Positions 44,786-52,113 of a stretch of DNA of 64,000 nucleotides are shown here, in pieces (positions within the stretch are counted from its first letter, which is position 1; each line of letters opens with the position of its first letter). The stretch spans positions 248,001-312,000 of the forward strand of contig NZ_BDCI01000003.1 in NCBI RefSeq assembly GCF_001613425.1. The letters run 5' to 3'. The notes beneath the pieces are model-generated. The model had not been told where the DNA came from, made no database searches, and saw only the letters and a list, made by a program, of their open reading frames with translations. The position numbers and the translations under genes were made by a program. This DNA is from Nocardia vulneris (lineage in GTDB: Bacteria > Actinomycetota > Actinomycetes > Mycobacteriales > Mycobacteriaceae).

Positions 44786-46336
44786 ATGACTAGGAATTCG
44801 GTGGGCACCGGAGAATCGGCCCTCAACGGGGAACGGCGCGCCCGCGAGCTGCGACAGCTCGGCGATGATCAGCAGATCGATCTGCTGATCATCGGCGGCG
44901 GGGTCACGGGCGCAGGCGCAGCGCTGGACGCGGCCGCGCGCGGGCTGCGCACCGTGCTGGTCGAGCGGCACGATCTCGCGTTCGGCACCAGCCGCTGGAG
45001 TTCCAAGCTCGTGCACGGGGGGTTGCGTTACCTCGCCAGCGGTCAGGTCGGCATCGCACACGAGAGCGCCGTCGAACGCGGCATCCTGATCCGCACCACC
45101 GCACCGCATCTCGTGCGACCGCTCCCCCAGCTCGTCCCGCTGCTGCCCGGTATCGGCGCGGCGCAAAGCGCGCTCGTCCGAGCCGGTTTCGTGGCGGGCG
45201 ATCTGTTGCGTCGCGGGGCGGGCACCCCTGCGGCGATCCTGCCCCGGTCCCGCCGGGTCGCCGCGGCAGAGGCGCTGCGCCTCGCGCCGACGGTTCGGCG
45301 CGCGGGCTTACGCGGCGGGCTCCAAGCCTGGGACGGACAGCTCGTCGACGATGCCCGCCTGGTGGTCGCGCTGGCGCGCACCGCGGCAGCGCAGGGGGCG
45401 AGCGTGCTGACGCGCGTGGAAGCCCTTGATGTGACCGGTAATTCGGCCACCCTACGAGACACCCTCAGCGGTGCGAGCCTGACCGTTCGCGCCCGCGCGG
45501 TGGTGAACGCGACCGGTGTCTGGGCCGACGAGGTCGACCCGAGTATCGGGCTGCGTCCCAGTCGTGGCACCCATCTGGTGTTCGACGCCGCCGCATTCGG
45601 AGGCCTCACCGCGTCGCTGACGGTGCCGGTGCCCGGCAGTACGAGTCGATTCGTCTTCGCCTTCCCCGCCGCGCACGGCCGGGTCTACCTCGGCCTGACC
45701 GATGAGGACGCGCCCGGCCCGGTGCCCGACGAACCGAAACCCACCGAGACCGAGATCGACTTCCTGCTCGACACGATCAATACCGCGCTGCGAGAACCGT
45801 TGACGCGGGCGGATATCCGCGGCAGCTACGCCGGTCTGCGCCCGCTGTTGAAAACCGCCGACGACAGCACCGCCGACATCTCCCGCAAGCACGCGGTATT
45901 GACCTCGCCGACCGGTGTCATCACCATCGTCGGCGGCAAACTGACCACCTACCGCCGCATGGCCGAGGATGCCGTCGACGCCGCGGTTTCGCACGCCGCG
46001 CTCACCGCCGGCCCCTGCCGCACCCGGCGACTGCCGTTGGTGGGCGCGGTATCCGGCGCAGAGCGCGATCGCATCGATGCACCACCCACCCTGATCGACC
46101 GCTACGGCAGTGAGGCCGCAACCATTCTCGCTGCCGCACAAGCCAACCCGTCCCTCTCCGACCCCGTCGCCCCCGGAATCGACGTCACCGCCGCCGAATT
46201 CGCCTTCGCAGTCACCCACGAGGGTGCCCTCACGCCCGACGACCTGCTGGACCGCCGCACCCGCATAGGCCTCGTACCCGCCGACCGCACAGCCGCCACC
46301 CCCGCCGCCGTCGCGGCCCTGGCCCCCGCCACCTGA
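44786..46336 (+). CDS. glpD: Glycerol-3-phosphate dehydrogenase (FAD)
   Basis: 516 residues. DLLIIGGGVTGAGAALDAAA is the FAD loop. GTSRWSSKLVHGGLRYLASG, VNATGVWADEV, SYAGLRPLL and TIVGGKLTTYRRMAED are GlpD signatures. It oxidises glycerol-3-phosphate to DHAP and feeds electrons to quinones. GGAAAGG precedes ATG 44786 by 8 bases. Together with AgpS and the lipid kinase it sits on both sides of the DHAP pool. The first 40 coding bases follow straight after the repeat array. Confidence 0.93.
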   Translation: MTRNSVGTGESALNGERRARELRQLGDDQQIDLLIIGGGVTGAGAALDAAARGLRTVLVERHDLAFGTSRWSSKLVHGGLRYLASGQVGIAHESAVERGILIRTTAPHLVRPLPQLVPLLPGIGAAQSALVRAGFVAGDLLRRGAGTPAAILPRSRRVAAAEALRLAPTVRRAGLRGGLQAWDGQLVDDARLVVALARTAAAQGASVLTRVEALDVTGNSATLRDTLSGASLTVRARAVVNATGVWADEVDPSIGLRPSRGTHLVFDAAAFGGLTASLTVPVPGSTSRFVFAFPAAHGRVYLGLTDEDAPGPVPDEPKPTETEIDFLLDTINTALREPLTRADIRGSYAGLRPLLKTADDSTADISRKHAVLTSPTGVITIVGGKLTTYRRMAEDAVDAAVSHAALTAGPCRTRRLPLVGAVSGAERDRIDAPPTLIDRYGSEAATILAAAQANPSLSDPVAPGIDVTAAEFAFAVTHEGALTPDDLLDRRTRIGLVPADRTAATPAAVAALAPAT

Positions 46337-46410
46337 CGGTCCGCGGGTTACCGGCGACGGCGCTCCCCCGGCCGGGGATCCCGCGCCCGCCCAGGTCGCA
46401 CCCCTTCTGC

Positions 46411-46452
46411 GTTCGCGCACGCGCTATGGCAGGCCACAGCGCGTGCGCGAAC
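46411..46452 (+). terminator. glpD terminator hairpin
   Basis: A perfect 15-bp stem (GTTCGCGCACGCGCT at 46411-46425, complement at 46438-46452) with a 12-base loop, 75 bases after the glpD stop. There is no T-run. Confidence 0.6.
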
Positions 46453-46574
46453 ACAGAACCCGTGCGAGAGCCACCCCTGTGCCGCTTGGGAGCGGATCGA
46501 CCCCGGCAGTCGCGGGCGGAAGCCACTACGAGACGCAGGCTCCGAGCATGGGCTCCGGGCATGGGCTCCGGGCG

Positions 46575-46957
46575 TGATCACCAGCGGCAACACCCGGCGC
46601 GATCACCAGCGAGAACACCGGACACGACCACCAGCCGCGACACCAGACACGGCCACCGCCAGGAACGCCAGACACGACCACCAGTGGGAACGCCAGGCAC
46701 GGCCACCAGCGGGAACGCCAGGCACGGCCACCAGCGGGAACCCCGGACACAGCCACCAGCGAGAACACCAGACACAGCCACCAGCGGGAACGCCAGGCAC
46801 GACCACCAGTGGGAACCCCGGACACGGCCACCAGTGGGAACGCCAGACACGACCACCGCCGGAACCCCGGACACGACCACCGCCGGAACCCCGGACACGA
46901 CCACCGCCGGAACCCCGGACACAGCCACTGACGGAACCCCGGACACGGCCACTGATG
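46575..46957. repeat. Degenerate 24-25 bp tandem repeat downstream of glpD
   Basis: About 15 copies of a unit such as GAACGCCAGGCACGGCCACC plus four to five bases. In the forward 24-base units the peptide GTPDTTTA recurs, but no start, ribosome-binding site or family supports translation. It is unrelated in sequence to the array upstream of glpD and lies between two hairpins, in non-coding DNA between convergent genes. Confidence 0.8.
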
Positions 46958-46960
46958 GGA

Positions 46961-46999
46961 ACGCTGCAGCCGACGACGTCACCTCGTCGGCTGCAGCGT
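46961..46999. terminator. Hairpin between glpD and the NDH-like gene
   Basis: A perfect 16-bp stem (ACGCTGCAGCCGACGA at 46961-46976, complement at 46984-46999) with a 7-base loop, 33 bases beyond the NDH-like stop on the minus strand. It probably ends that gene and may stop transcripts from either side. Confidence 0.65.
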
Positions 47000-47031
47000 C
47001 TGAACATCCGCCCCGCCCAACCGGTTTCGGC

Positions 47032-48213
47032 TCACACGGTGCGGATGGGGCTCTCCACCCCAGCGACGATGTGCCGACGGCGGGTGGGCATCATCATCGT
47101 CGGATGCGAGATGCTCCAGGCGGTGCTCGCGCAGATCAACTCTTTGATGCGGGCGCCGATCCGGCCGGTGAGGACGGTGGAGGTGACCTCGTCGGCAGGT
47201 GTCACCCGCTGGACGATCGCGTCGCGGCGGCCGAGGCTGACGCACTGCAACGCGTATCCGATCGTGGTCTCCGGCACTTTGCGTCCGGTCAGCCGCGCGG
47301 CGAGGACGTCGGCGGCCAGCCACGCCATGGGAGTTGCTGTGGCGCAAGCCATCCGGAGTGGTTTGCCGCCCACACCGGCGGCGATCGCGGCGTCACCGAC
47401 CGCGTACACGTCGGGGTGTGAGACCGAGCGCATGCCGGCGTCGACGACGATCCGACCGGTCTCGGACACCTCCAGAGTGGTGGCGGCCGCGATCGGATGC
47501 ACGGTGAAACCGGCGGTCCACACGGTCACATCGGCCGGAAGCTCCCCGGCGGCAGTGACCACGGCGTTCGCTTCGACGCGCGCGACATCCGCATTCTCGT
47601 GCACGGTGATGCCGAGCCGGTCGAACACGCGGTCCAGGTGCCGCTGCGCCTTCTCGCTGAGCCAGTCGCCGGCACCGCCGCGGGCGGCGATCGCCACGGC
47701 CAGTTCGGGATACGCCTCGGCGATCTCGGTGGCCGCTTCGATACCGGTCAGGCCACCGCCGACGATCAACACCGTCGCACCGGGCGTCAGTTCGGCCAAC
47801 CGTGCCCGCAGCCGCGACGCGGCCTGCTTCCCCGCGATGTCGTAGGCATGCTCGGCGACGCCGGGAACGCCGTGATCGGTGGTGGTGCTGCCGAGCGCGT
47901 ACACGAGGGTGTCGTAGCCGAGGGTGTCGTGGCCGTGCTCGCCGACCAGGTCGACGGTCTTGCGGTCGACGTCCACCGCGGTCACCCAGGCGGTCCGAAC
48001 CTGCACACCGGTGCCCGCGAAGACCGCGCGCAACGGCCGCGACGGCAGGTCCTGTCCGCTCGCGAGCTGATGCAAGCGGATCCGCTCGACGAATTCGGTG
48101 TCGGCGTTGACCAAGGTGATCTCGACGTCGTCACCGTGCAGCCGCTTGGCGAGGCGGCCGGCGGTGTTGGCTCCGGCGTATCCGGCGCCGAGGACGACAA
48201 TGCGATGCTTCAT
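47032..48213 (-). CDS. NDH-2-like FAD/NAD(P) oxidoreductase
   Basis: 393 residues. RIVVLGAGYAGANTAGRLAK is the FAD loop, ATVLIVGGGLTGIEAATEIA the NADH loop, and HPDVYAVGDAAI the closing FAD motif of pyridine nucleotide-disulfide oxidoreductases. It resembles type II NADH dehydrogenases and ECF41-associated oxidoreductases. It follows the sigma factor gene by 81 bases on the same strand. ECF41 factors are usually next to an oxidoreductase, epimerase or decarboxylase, which fits. Without a clear membrane-anchoring C-terminal helix it may be soluble. Confidence 0.85.
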   Translation of the reverse strand: MKHRIVVLGAGYAGANTAGRLAKRLHGDDVEITLVNADTEFVERIRLHQLASGQDLPSRPLRAVFAGTGVQVRTAWVTAVDVDRKTVDLVGEHGHDTLGYDTLVYALGSTTTDHGVPGVAEHAYDIAGKQAASRLRARLAELTPGATVLIVGGGLTGIEAATEIAEAYPELAVAIAARGGAGDWLSEKAQRHLDRVFDRLGITVHENADVARVEANAVVTAAGELPADVTVWTAGFTVHPIAAATTLEVSETGRIVVDAGMRSVSHPDVYAVGDAAIAAGVGGKPLRMACATATPMAWLAADVLAARLTGRKVPETTIGYALQCVSLGRRDAIVQRVTPADEVTSTVLTGRIGARIKELICASTAWSISHPTMMMPTRRRHIVAGVESPIRTV

Positions 48214-48294
48214 GGCTCGCTCCTATCTGGGTTGTGCTCACCTCCTGAACCGGACAGCCGCACAATCCCTGACAGGTAAGGGATGAGAGCTGCG

Positions 48295-49239
48295 TCACCA
48301 CGTCCAGTCGAGCGGCTGCGGCTGTTCGCTCGCCGTCCACTGCCGCGTCAGGTGGGTCAGCTTCTCGGGGTTGACCTGGATGTGGATTCGGGCGACGCCC
48401 GCGGGGGTCGCGTCGAGGCAGAAAACGCCGATCACCTGCGCGTCGACCTCCACGAGCAGCGCGGGCGCACCGTTGGCGACGACGGCATAGAAGGCCGGGG
48501 TGCCGCCGATCATCTCGCGTTTGCCCTCGGTCCGCCGGAACAGTCCACGCAGGTAGCGCGCGATCTGCAGCGCACCCAGCACCGGGGTCTTCCGGGCATG
48601 CACCCGGCCGCCGCCGTCGGCCACGCTGACCGCGTCGTCGGTGAGTAACCGGATCAGCGAGTCGGTGTCACCGCTGAGCGCGGCGGCAAGGAATTCCTCG
48701 ACGACCTTGCGGGCCGCGACCGTATCGATCTCGGCGCGGGCCCGCTCATCGCTGAGATGCTGTTTGGCACGTCGATAGATCTGCTGACAGTTCGCTTCGG
48801 TGAGGTCGAGCAGCTCGGCGATTTCGCGATGGGAATACCCGAAAGCTTCCCGCAGCACGTACACGACCCGCTCATTGGGCGAGAGCCGTTCCATCAGGGT
48901 GAGCATCGCCATCGAGACGGACTCGCGCTGCTCGGCGCTGTCGGCCGGACCCAGGATCCGGTCGCCGGCCAGGACGGGTTCCGGAAGCCACTGTCCCACA
49001 TAGGTTTCCCGGCGCGCCCGAGCCGAGGTCAGCTGGTTCAAGCAGATGTTCGTGAGCACCTTCGTCAACCAGGCCACGGGCGTCTCGATCAGCGTCCGGT
49101 CCGCCGCGTGCCAGCGCAGGTACACGTCCTGCACCGCGTCCTCGGCATCGCCGGCCGACCCGAGGAGCCGGTAGGCGATCGCCTCCAGGCGGCCCCGGTA
49201 ACCCTCGAACAGATCGGCCTCTTGCATGCTGAGCGACAT
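48295..49239 (-). CDS. ECF41-type RNA polymerase sigma factor
   Basis: About 314 residues. Sigma region 2 (LEAIAYRLLGSAGDAEDAVQ) and region 4 (RLSPNERVVYVLREAFGYSH, EIAELLDLTEANCQQIYRRA) are followed by a SnoaL-like domain. DGGGRVHA and the terminal VNPEKLTHL are the DGGG and NPEKL motifs of ECF41 factors (SigJ-like), in which the C-terminal domain controls activity in place of an anti-sigma factor. ATG 49239 and ATG 49257 are possible starts. The target is probably the oxidoreductase gene downstream. Confidence 0.88.
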   Translation of the reverse strand: MSLSMQEADLFEGYRGRLEAIAYRLLGSAGDAEDAVQDVYLRWHAADRTLIETPVAWLTKVLTNICLNQLTSARARRETYVGQWLPEPVLAGDRILGPADSAEQRESVSMAMLTLMERLSPNERVVYVLREAFGYSHREIAELLDLTEANCQQIYRRAKQHLSDERARAEIDTVAARKVVEEFLAAALSGDTDSLIRLLTDDAVSVADGGGRVHARKTPVLGALQIARYLRGLFRRTEGKREMIGGTPAFYAVVANGAPALLVEVDAQVIGVFCLDATPAGVARIHIQVNPEKLTHLTRQWTASEQPQPLDWTW

Positions 49240-49335
49240 GACCCCATGGTCGGCCATGCAGGCCTGGCGCGTCCACCCGCCCCCGGCCCGGCCGATCCGC
49301 CGATGCGCCCACGAACACCGCAGGTCAGCGACAGC

Positions 49336-49881
49336 TCAACTGCCCGAGGCGGTTTCGTCGAACGACCAGGCGTCGAGGTCCGCGCGCATGCAGGCCCGGG
49401 GCCAGTCGTCCAGACCGTGCGCGGCTTCCGCGTCGCGGATCGCGTGCAGGCCGGGCGTCTGTTCCTCGTCGGGGAGGTAGCGGAACCCGATCCGCTCGTA
49501 GTACGGCCCGTTCCAGGCCACCTCGGTGAACGTGGTGAGCGTCATCGCCTGCGTCCCTCGGGCTTTCGCCCAGCGGACGGCATGGTCGATCAACTGTTTG
49601 CCGATCCGCCTGCCGCGATGGTCGGGGTGCACCGAGACCTGGTCGATGTGCACGTCGCCGTCGACCAGCTCGGCCATCAGGTAGCCGATCGGCGGGTCGG
49701 CGTCGTCGGTCCACACCCAGACGCGCCCGGCCTGCTGGGCCTCGCGCAGTATCTCCAGTGCGGGCGGGTCGTCCTCCGCGACAGCGGTCATCCCGATTTC
49801 GGCGAACGGTTTTCCCGCCGCAATCTCGATTTGCTGAAGGGCAGGCAGGTCATCCTCGGTCGCCGGACGGATCACAGACAC
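49336..49881 (-). CDS. GNAT family N-acetyltransferase
   Basis: 181 residues. IRPATEDDLPALQQIEIAAG, HIDQVSVHPDHRGRRIGKQL (the acetyl-CoA loop R/Q-x-x-G-x-G/A) and WNGPYYERIGFRYL form the GNAT fold. It acetylates an amine on a small molecule or protein; the substrate cannot be told. GTG 49881 is chosen without a strong ribosome-binding site. Confidence 0.82.
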   Translation of the reverse strand: MSVIRPATEDDLPALQQIEIAAGKPFAEIGMTAVAEDDPPALEILREAQQAGRVWVWTDDADPPIGYLMAELVDGDVHIDQVSVHPDHRGRRIGKQLIDHAVRWAKARGTQAMTLTTFTEVAWNGPYYERIGFRYLPDEEQTPGLHAIRDAEAAHGLDDWPRACMRADLDAWSFDETASGS

Positions 49882-49888
49882 GCACCCA

Positions 49889-50569
49889 TTATCGGGTCCA
49901 GGTGACCGGTGTGCCGAGAATGCCGTCGATGAGCACCTGAAGTGCCCACTGTGCGCGGGCGTCACCGTCGCCGGAGGTCAAGGATTCGCGCATCGACACG
50001 ACCATCGGATAGCGGTCGGCGGGGAGCGCGGCATAGCGCGCGGTGACCTCCGCGATGTGCTGGTCGGCGCGCATGCCCTTGGTGTTGTAGGCGCTCTGCT
50101 CGGCGGCGGCCGCGGTGATGTAGAGGAACAGCAGGTCCACGGCCCAGGAGTTGGTCTGCTCGGCCACCCCGCCCTCGGCGAGCAGCGCGAGCATGCGATC
50201 GACCAGCGCCAGCGCGTTCTCGCCGGTGGGGATGGCGCCGAGCGCGACCAGCGCGACCCCCTCGTGCCTGCTCATCACCGCAATCGCCGAGTGCACCAGC
50301 TCGACGAGCCGTTCGCGCCAGGTGCCGCCGACCGGTTGCTCGATCATGCCGAGCACATGATCGAGCATGGCCGCCATCAGGTCGTCGCGATTGGCGACGT
50401 AGACGTACAGCGAAGCCGCACCGGTGTCGAGATCCTGGGCGACCCGGCGCATGGTCAGGGCGGCGAGGCCGTCCTGGTCCAGGATGCGCAGCCCGGTCTC
50501 GATGATCACCTCGCGGCTCAGCGGCGCCTTGGCCGGGCGCGCTCGACGGCTCACAGGCGCTTCTTTCAT
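49889..50569 (-). CDS. TetR family transcriptional regulator with GC-box palindromes upstream
   Basis: 226 residues. SREVIIETGLRILDQDGLAA and LTMRRVAQDLDTGAASLYVY are the DNA-binding domain, in the TetR_C tetracycline-repressor-like subgroup. A -10-like TATGCT lies 6 bases before ATG 50569 without a Shine-Dalgarno, so it may be leaderless; ATG 50587 is an alternative. It is divergent from the NmrA-like gene, separated by three ACGAAC palindromes. Confidence 0.85.
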   Translation of the reverse strand: MKEAPVSRRARPAKAPLSREVIIETGLRILDQDGLAALTMRRVAQDLDTGAASLYVYVANRDDLMAAMLDHVLGMIEQPVGGTWRERLVELVHSAIAVMSRHEGVALVALGAIPTGENALALVDRMLALLAEGGVAEQTNSWAVDLLFLYITAAAAEQSAYNTKGMRADQHIAEVTARYAALPADRYPMVVSMRESLTSGDGDARAQWALQVLIDGILGTPVTWTR

Positions 50570-50588
50570 AGGGCGAGCATACGCCATT

Positions 50589-50653
50589 ACGAACAGTGTT
50601 TGACACGAACAGCGTTCGTCTCGTATCGTTTCACTCGAACGAACAACGTTCGT
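50589..50653. promoter_or_regulatory. Three 15-bp palindromic operators and promoter of the NmrA-like gene
   Basis: Two perfect palindromes, ACGAACAGCGTTCGT (50605-50619) and ACGAACAACGTTCGT (50639-50653), and one imperfect copy, ACGAACAGTGTTTGA (50589-50603). They overlap a plus-strand promoter with TTGACA (50600-50605), an 18-base spacer and TATCGT (50624-50629). This is the probable binding site set of the divergent TetR regulator, repressing both genes. Confidence 0.7.
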
Positions 50654-50716
50654 CAACCTTTTCGCTCGGATCCGCCGTCGCGCCGATCGGCGAGCGCTAC
50701 TCACCAAGGACTTCCC

Positions 50717-51553
50717 ATGTTTCTCATCACCGGCGGCCGCGGCGCGGTCGGCACCCATCTGCTGGATCTGCTGCGCACCGACGGCCATTCCGTCCGTGTC
50801 GGCTCGCGGCGACCCGAAGAATTGGCGTTGCCCGCCGATGTCCCCGCCCTCGCCTGCGACCTGACCGACCCGAGCACGTTTCCCGCCGCACTGTCCGGCG
50901 TCGACGCGGTGTTCCTCTACGCCGAACCCGCGGCGATCACCGAATTCGTCGCCGCCGCAACCGAAGCCGGCGTCGAGCACATCGTGCTGCTCTCGTCGGC
51001 CTCGGTGCTCGGTCCCGATGCGGCGAACAACCCGATCGGAAAAGCACACCTGGACACCGAGATCGGGCTCGCCGACGCACCGATGACCGTCACCGTGCTG
51101 CGCCCCGGCACCTTCGCGGGCAACGCGCGATTCTGGGCCGGGCCGATCAAGGCCGGACAGCCCGTCAGCCTCCCCTACCCGAACGCCTACGCCGAGCCGA
51201 TCCACGAACGCGATATCGCCGCCTGCGCCCACGCGGTGCTCACCGCGCCGAAACACCGTGGCGGCCAACACAGTCTGACCGGTCCCGAAGCGCTGACCTT
51301 CCGCGAACAACTCGACCGCGTCGCCTCGGTCCTCGGCCGCCCCGTCCCGATCGCCGAAATCACCGCTGAGGAATGGAAGGAACAGATGGCACCCCATATG
51401 CCAGGTTTCGTCGCCGACGGCCTGCTCGAGCACTGGCGCCGCCACGACGGCGTCCCGATCCCACTCACCGACACCGTCACCACCCTCACCAGCCAGCCAC
51501 CCCGCACCTTCACCACATGGTTGCAGGAGCACGCCGCCGAATTCCAGAACTGA
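50717..51553 (+). CDS. NmrA-like NAD(P)-binding SDR
   Basis: 278 residues. MFLITGGRGAVGTHLLDLLR is the atypical Rossmann loop of NmrA/QOR2-type proteins. VFLYAEPAAITEFVAAATEA and HIVLLSSASVLG fit too. Such proteins act as NAD(P)H quinone reductases or redox sensors. It is the target of the palindromic operators and TetR protein upstream, an arrangement typical of xenobiotic-induced reductases. AAGGA precedes the ATG. Confidence 0.85.
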   Translation: MFLITGGRGAVGTHLLDLLRTDGHSVRVGSRRPEELALPADVPALACDLTDPSTFPAALSGVDAVFLYAEPAAITEFVAAATEAGVEHIVLLSSASVLGPDAANNPIGKAHLDTEIGLADAPMTVTVLRPGTFAGNARFWAGPIKAGQPVSLPYPNAYAEPIHERDIAACAHAVLTAPKHRGGQHSLTGPEALTFREQLDRVASVLGRPVPIAEITAEEWKEQMAPHMPGFVADGLLEHWRRHDGVPIPLTDTVTTLTSQPPRTFTTWLQEHAAEFQN

Positions 51554-52113
51554 CCGGTGCAGGTCTGCGATCCACCCGTATGAAACGTCCGGTGCCTCGA
51601 GCCCGGTCACGGTATGCGCCACCATCGAGCGCCCTCGTCGCCGTGGCGGGCCGGGGACAGTCTCGTCGGGCGCAAGCCGATGGACAGTCTCGTCGGCGAC
51701 CTCGCGGGCCGGGTCGCAATACGCGAAGTCGGCGAGCGCTCTCGCCACCGCGGCAGAGATGTGCCGGCAACGCGCGAGTGCATTGATCGGCCCTACCCGC
51801 GGGGTCGAGCCGCCCATGTGCGGCAGTTGGCGTGTTCGGGAAGTGGGCGGGGTGGTTGCGGAGGAGATGGTGGCCACAGTGGGGCGTGTGGGTGAATAGC
51901 GTGGATGATCGGGTTGTCGCTGGTCGGGCGGTTGTGCGGGTGGGGGTCAGATGTGTACCCGGGGTGTCGAATTCGGCCGGGGAAGATCAATCCGCGGTGG
52001 GTTGGGACGGCGGGAGTTCGGTGGTCACGCACGGTTCAAGGCACCGGTTTGCCTCAGGTTCACGCTCTATGCTGGCTTCGAAAGTCGGTAGTGCGCCGGG
52101 AAGGAGGGCGCGG
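51554..52113. other. Gene-free region before the FHA protein gene
   Basis: 560 bases. I see no supported gene. The right half is G-rich on the forward strand. AAGGAGG at 52101-52107 is the ribosome-binding site of the FHA gene. A -10-like TATGCT sits at 52068-52073 but its -35 partner is not convincing. Confidence 0.45.

Noticed and set aside
48214..48294. Classic ECF41 promoter before the oxidoreductase gene
   Set aside because: A TGTCAGG resembling the -35 is present, but no CGTC lies at the expected spacing.
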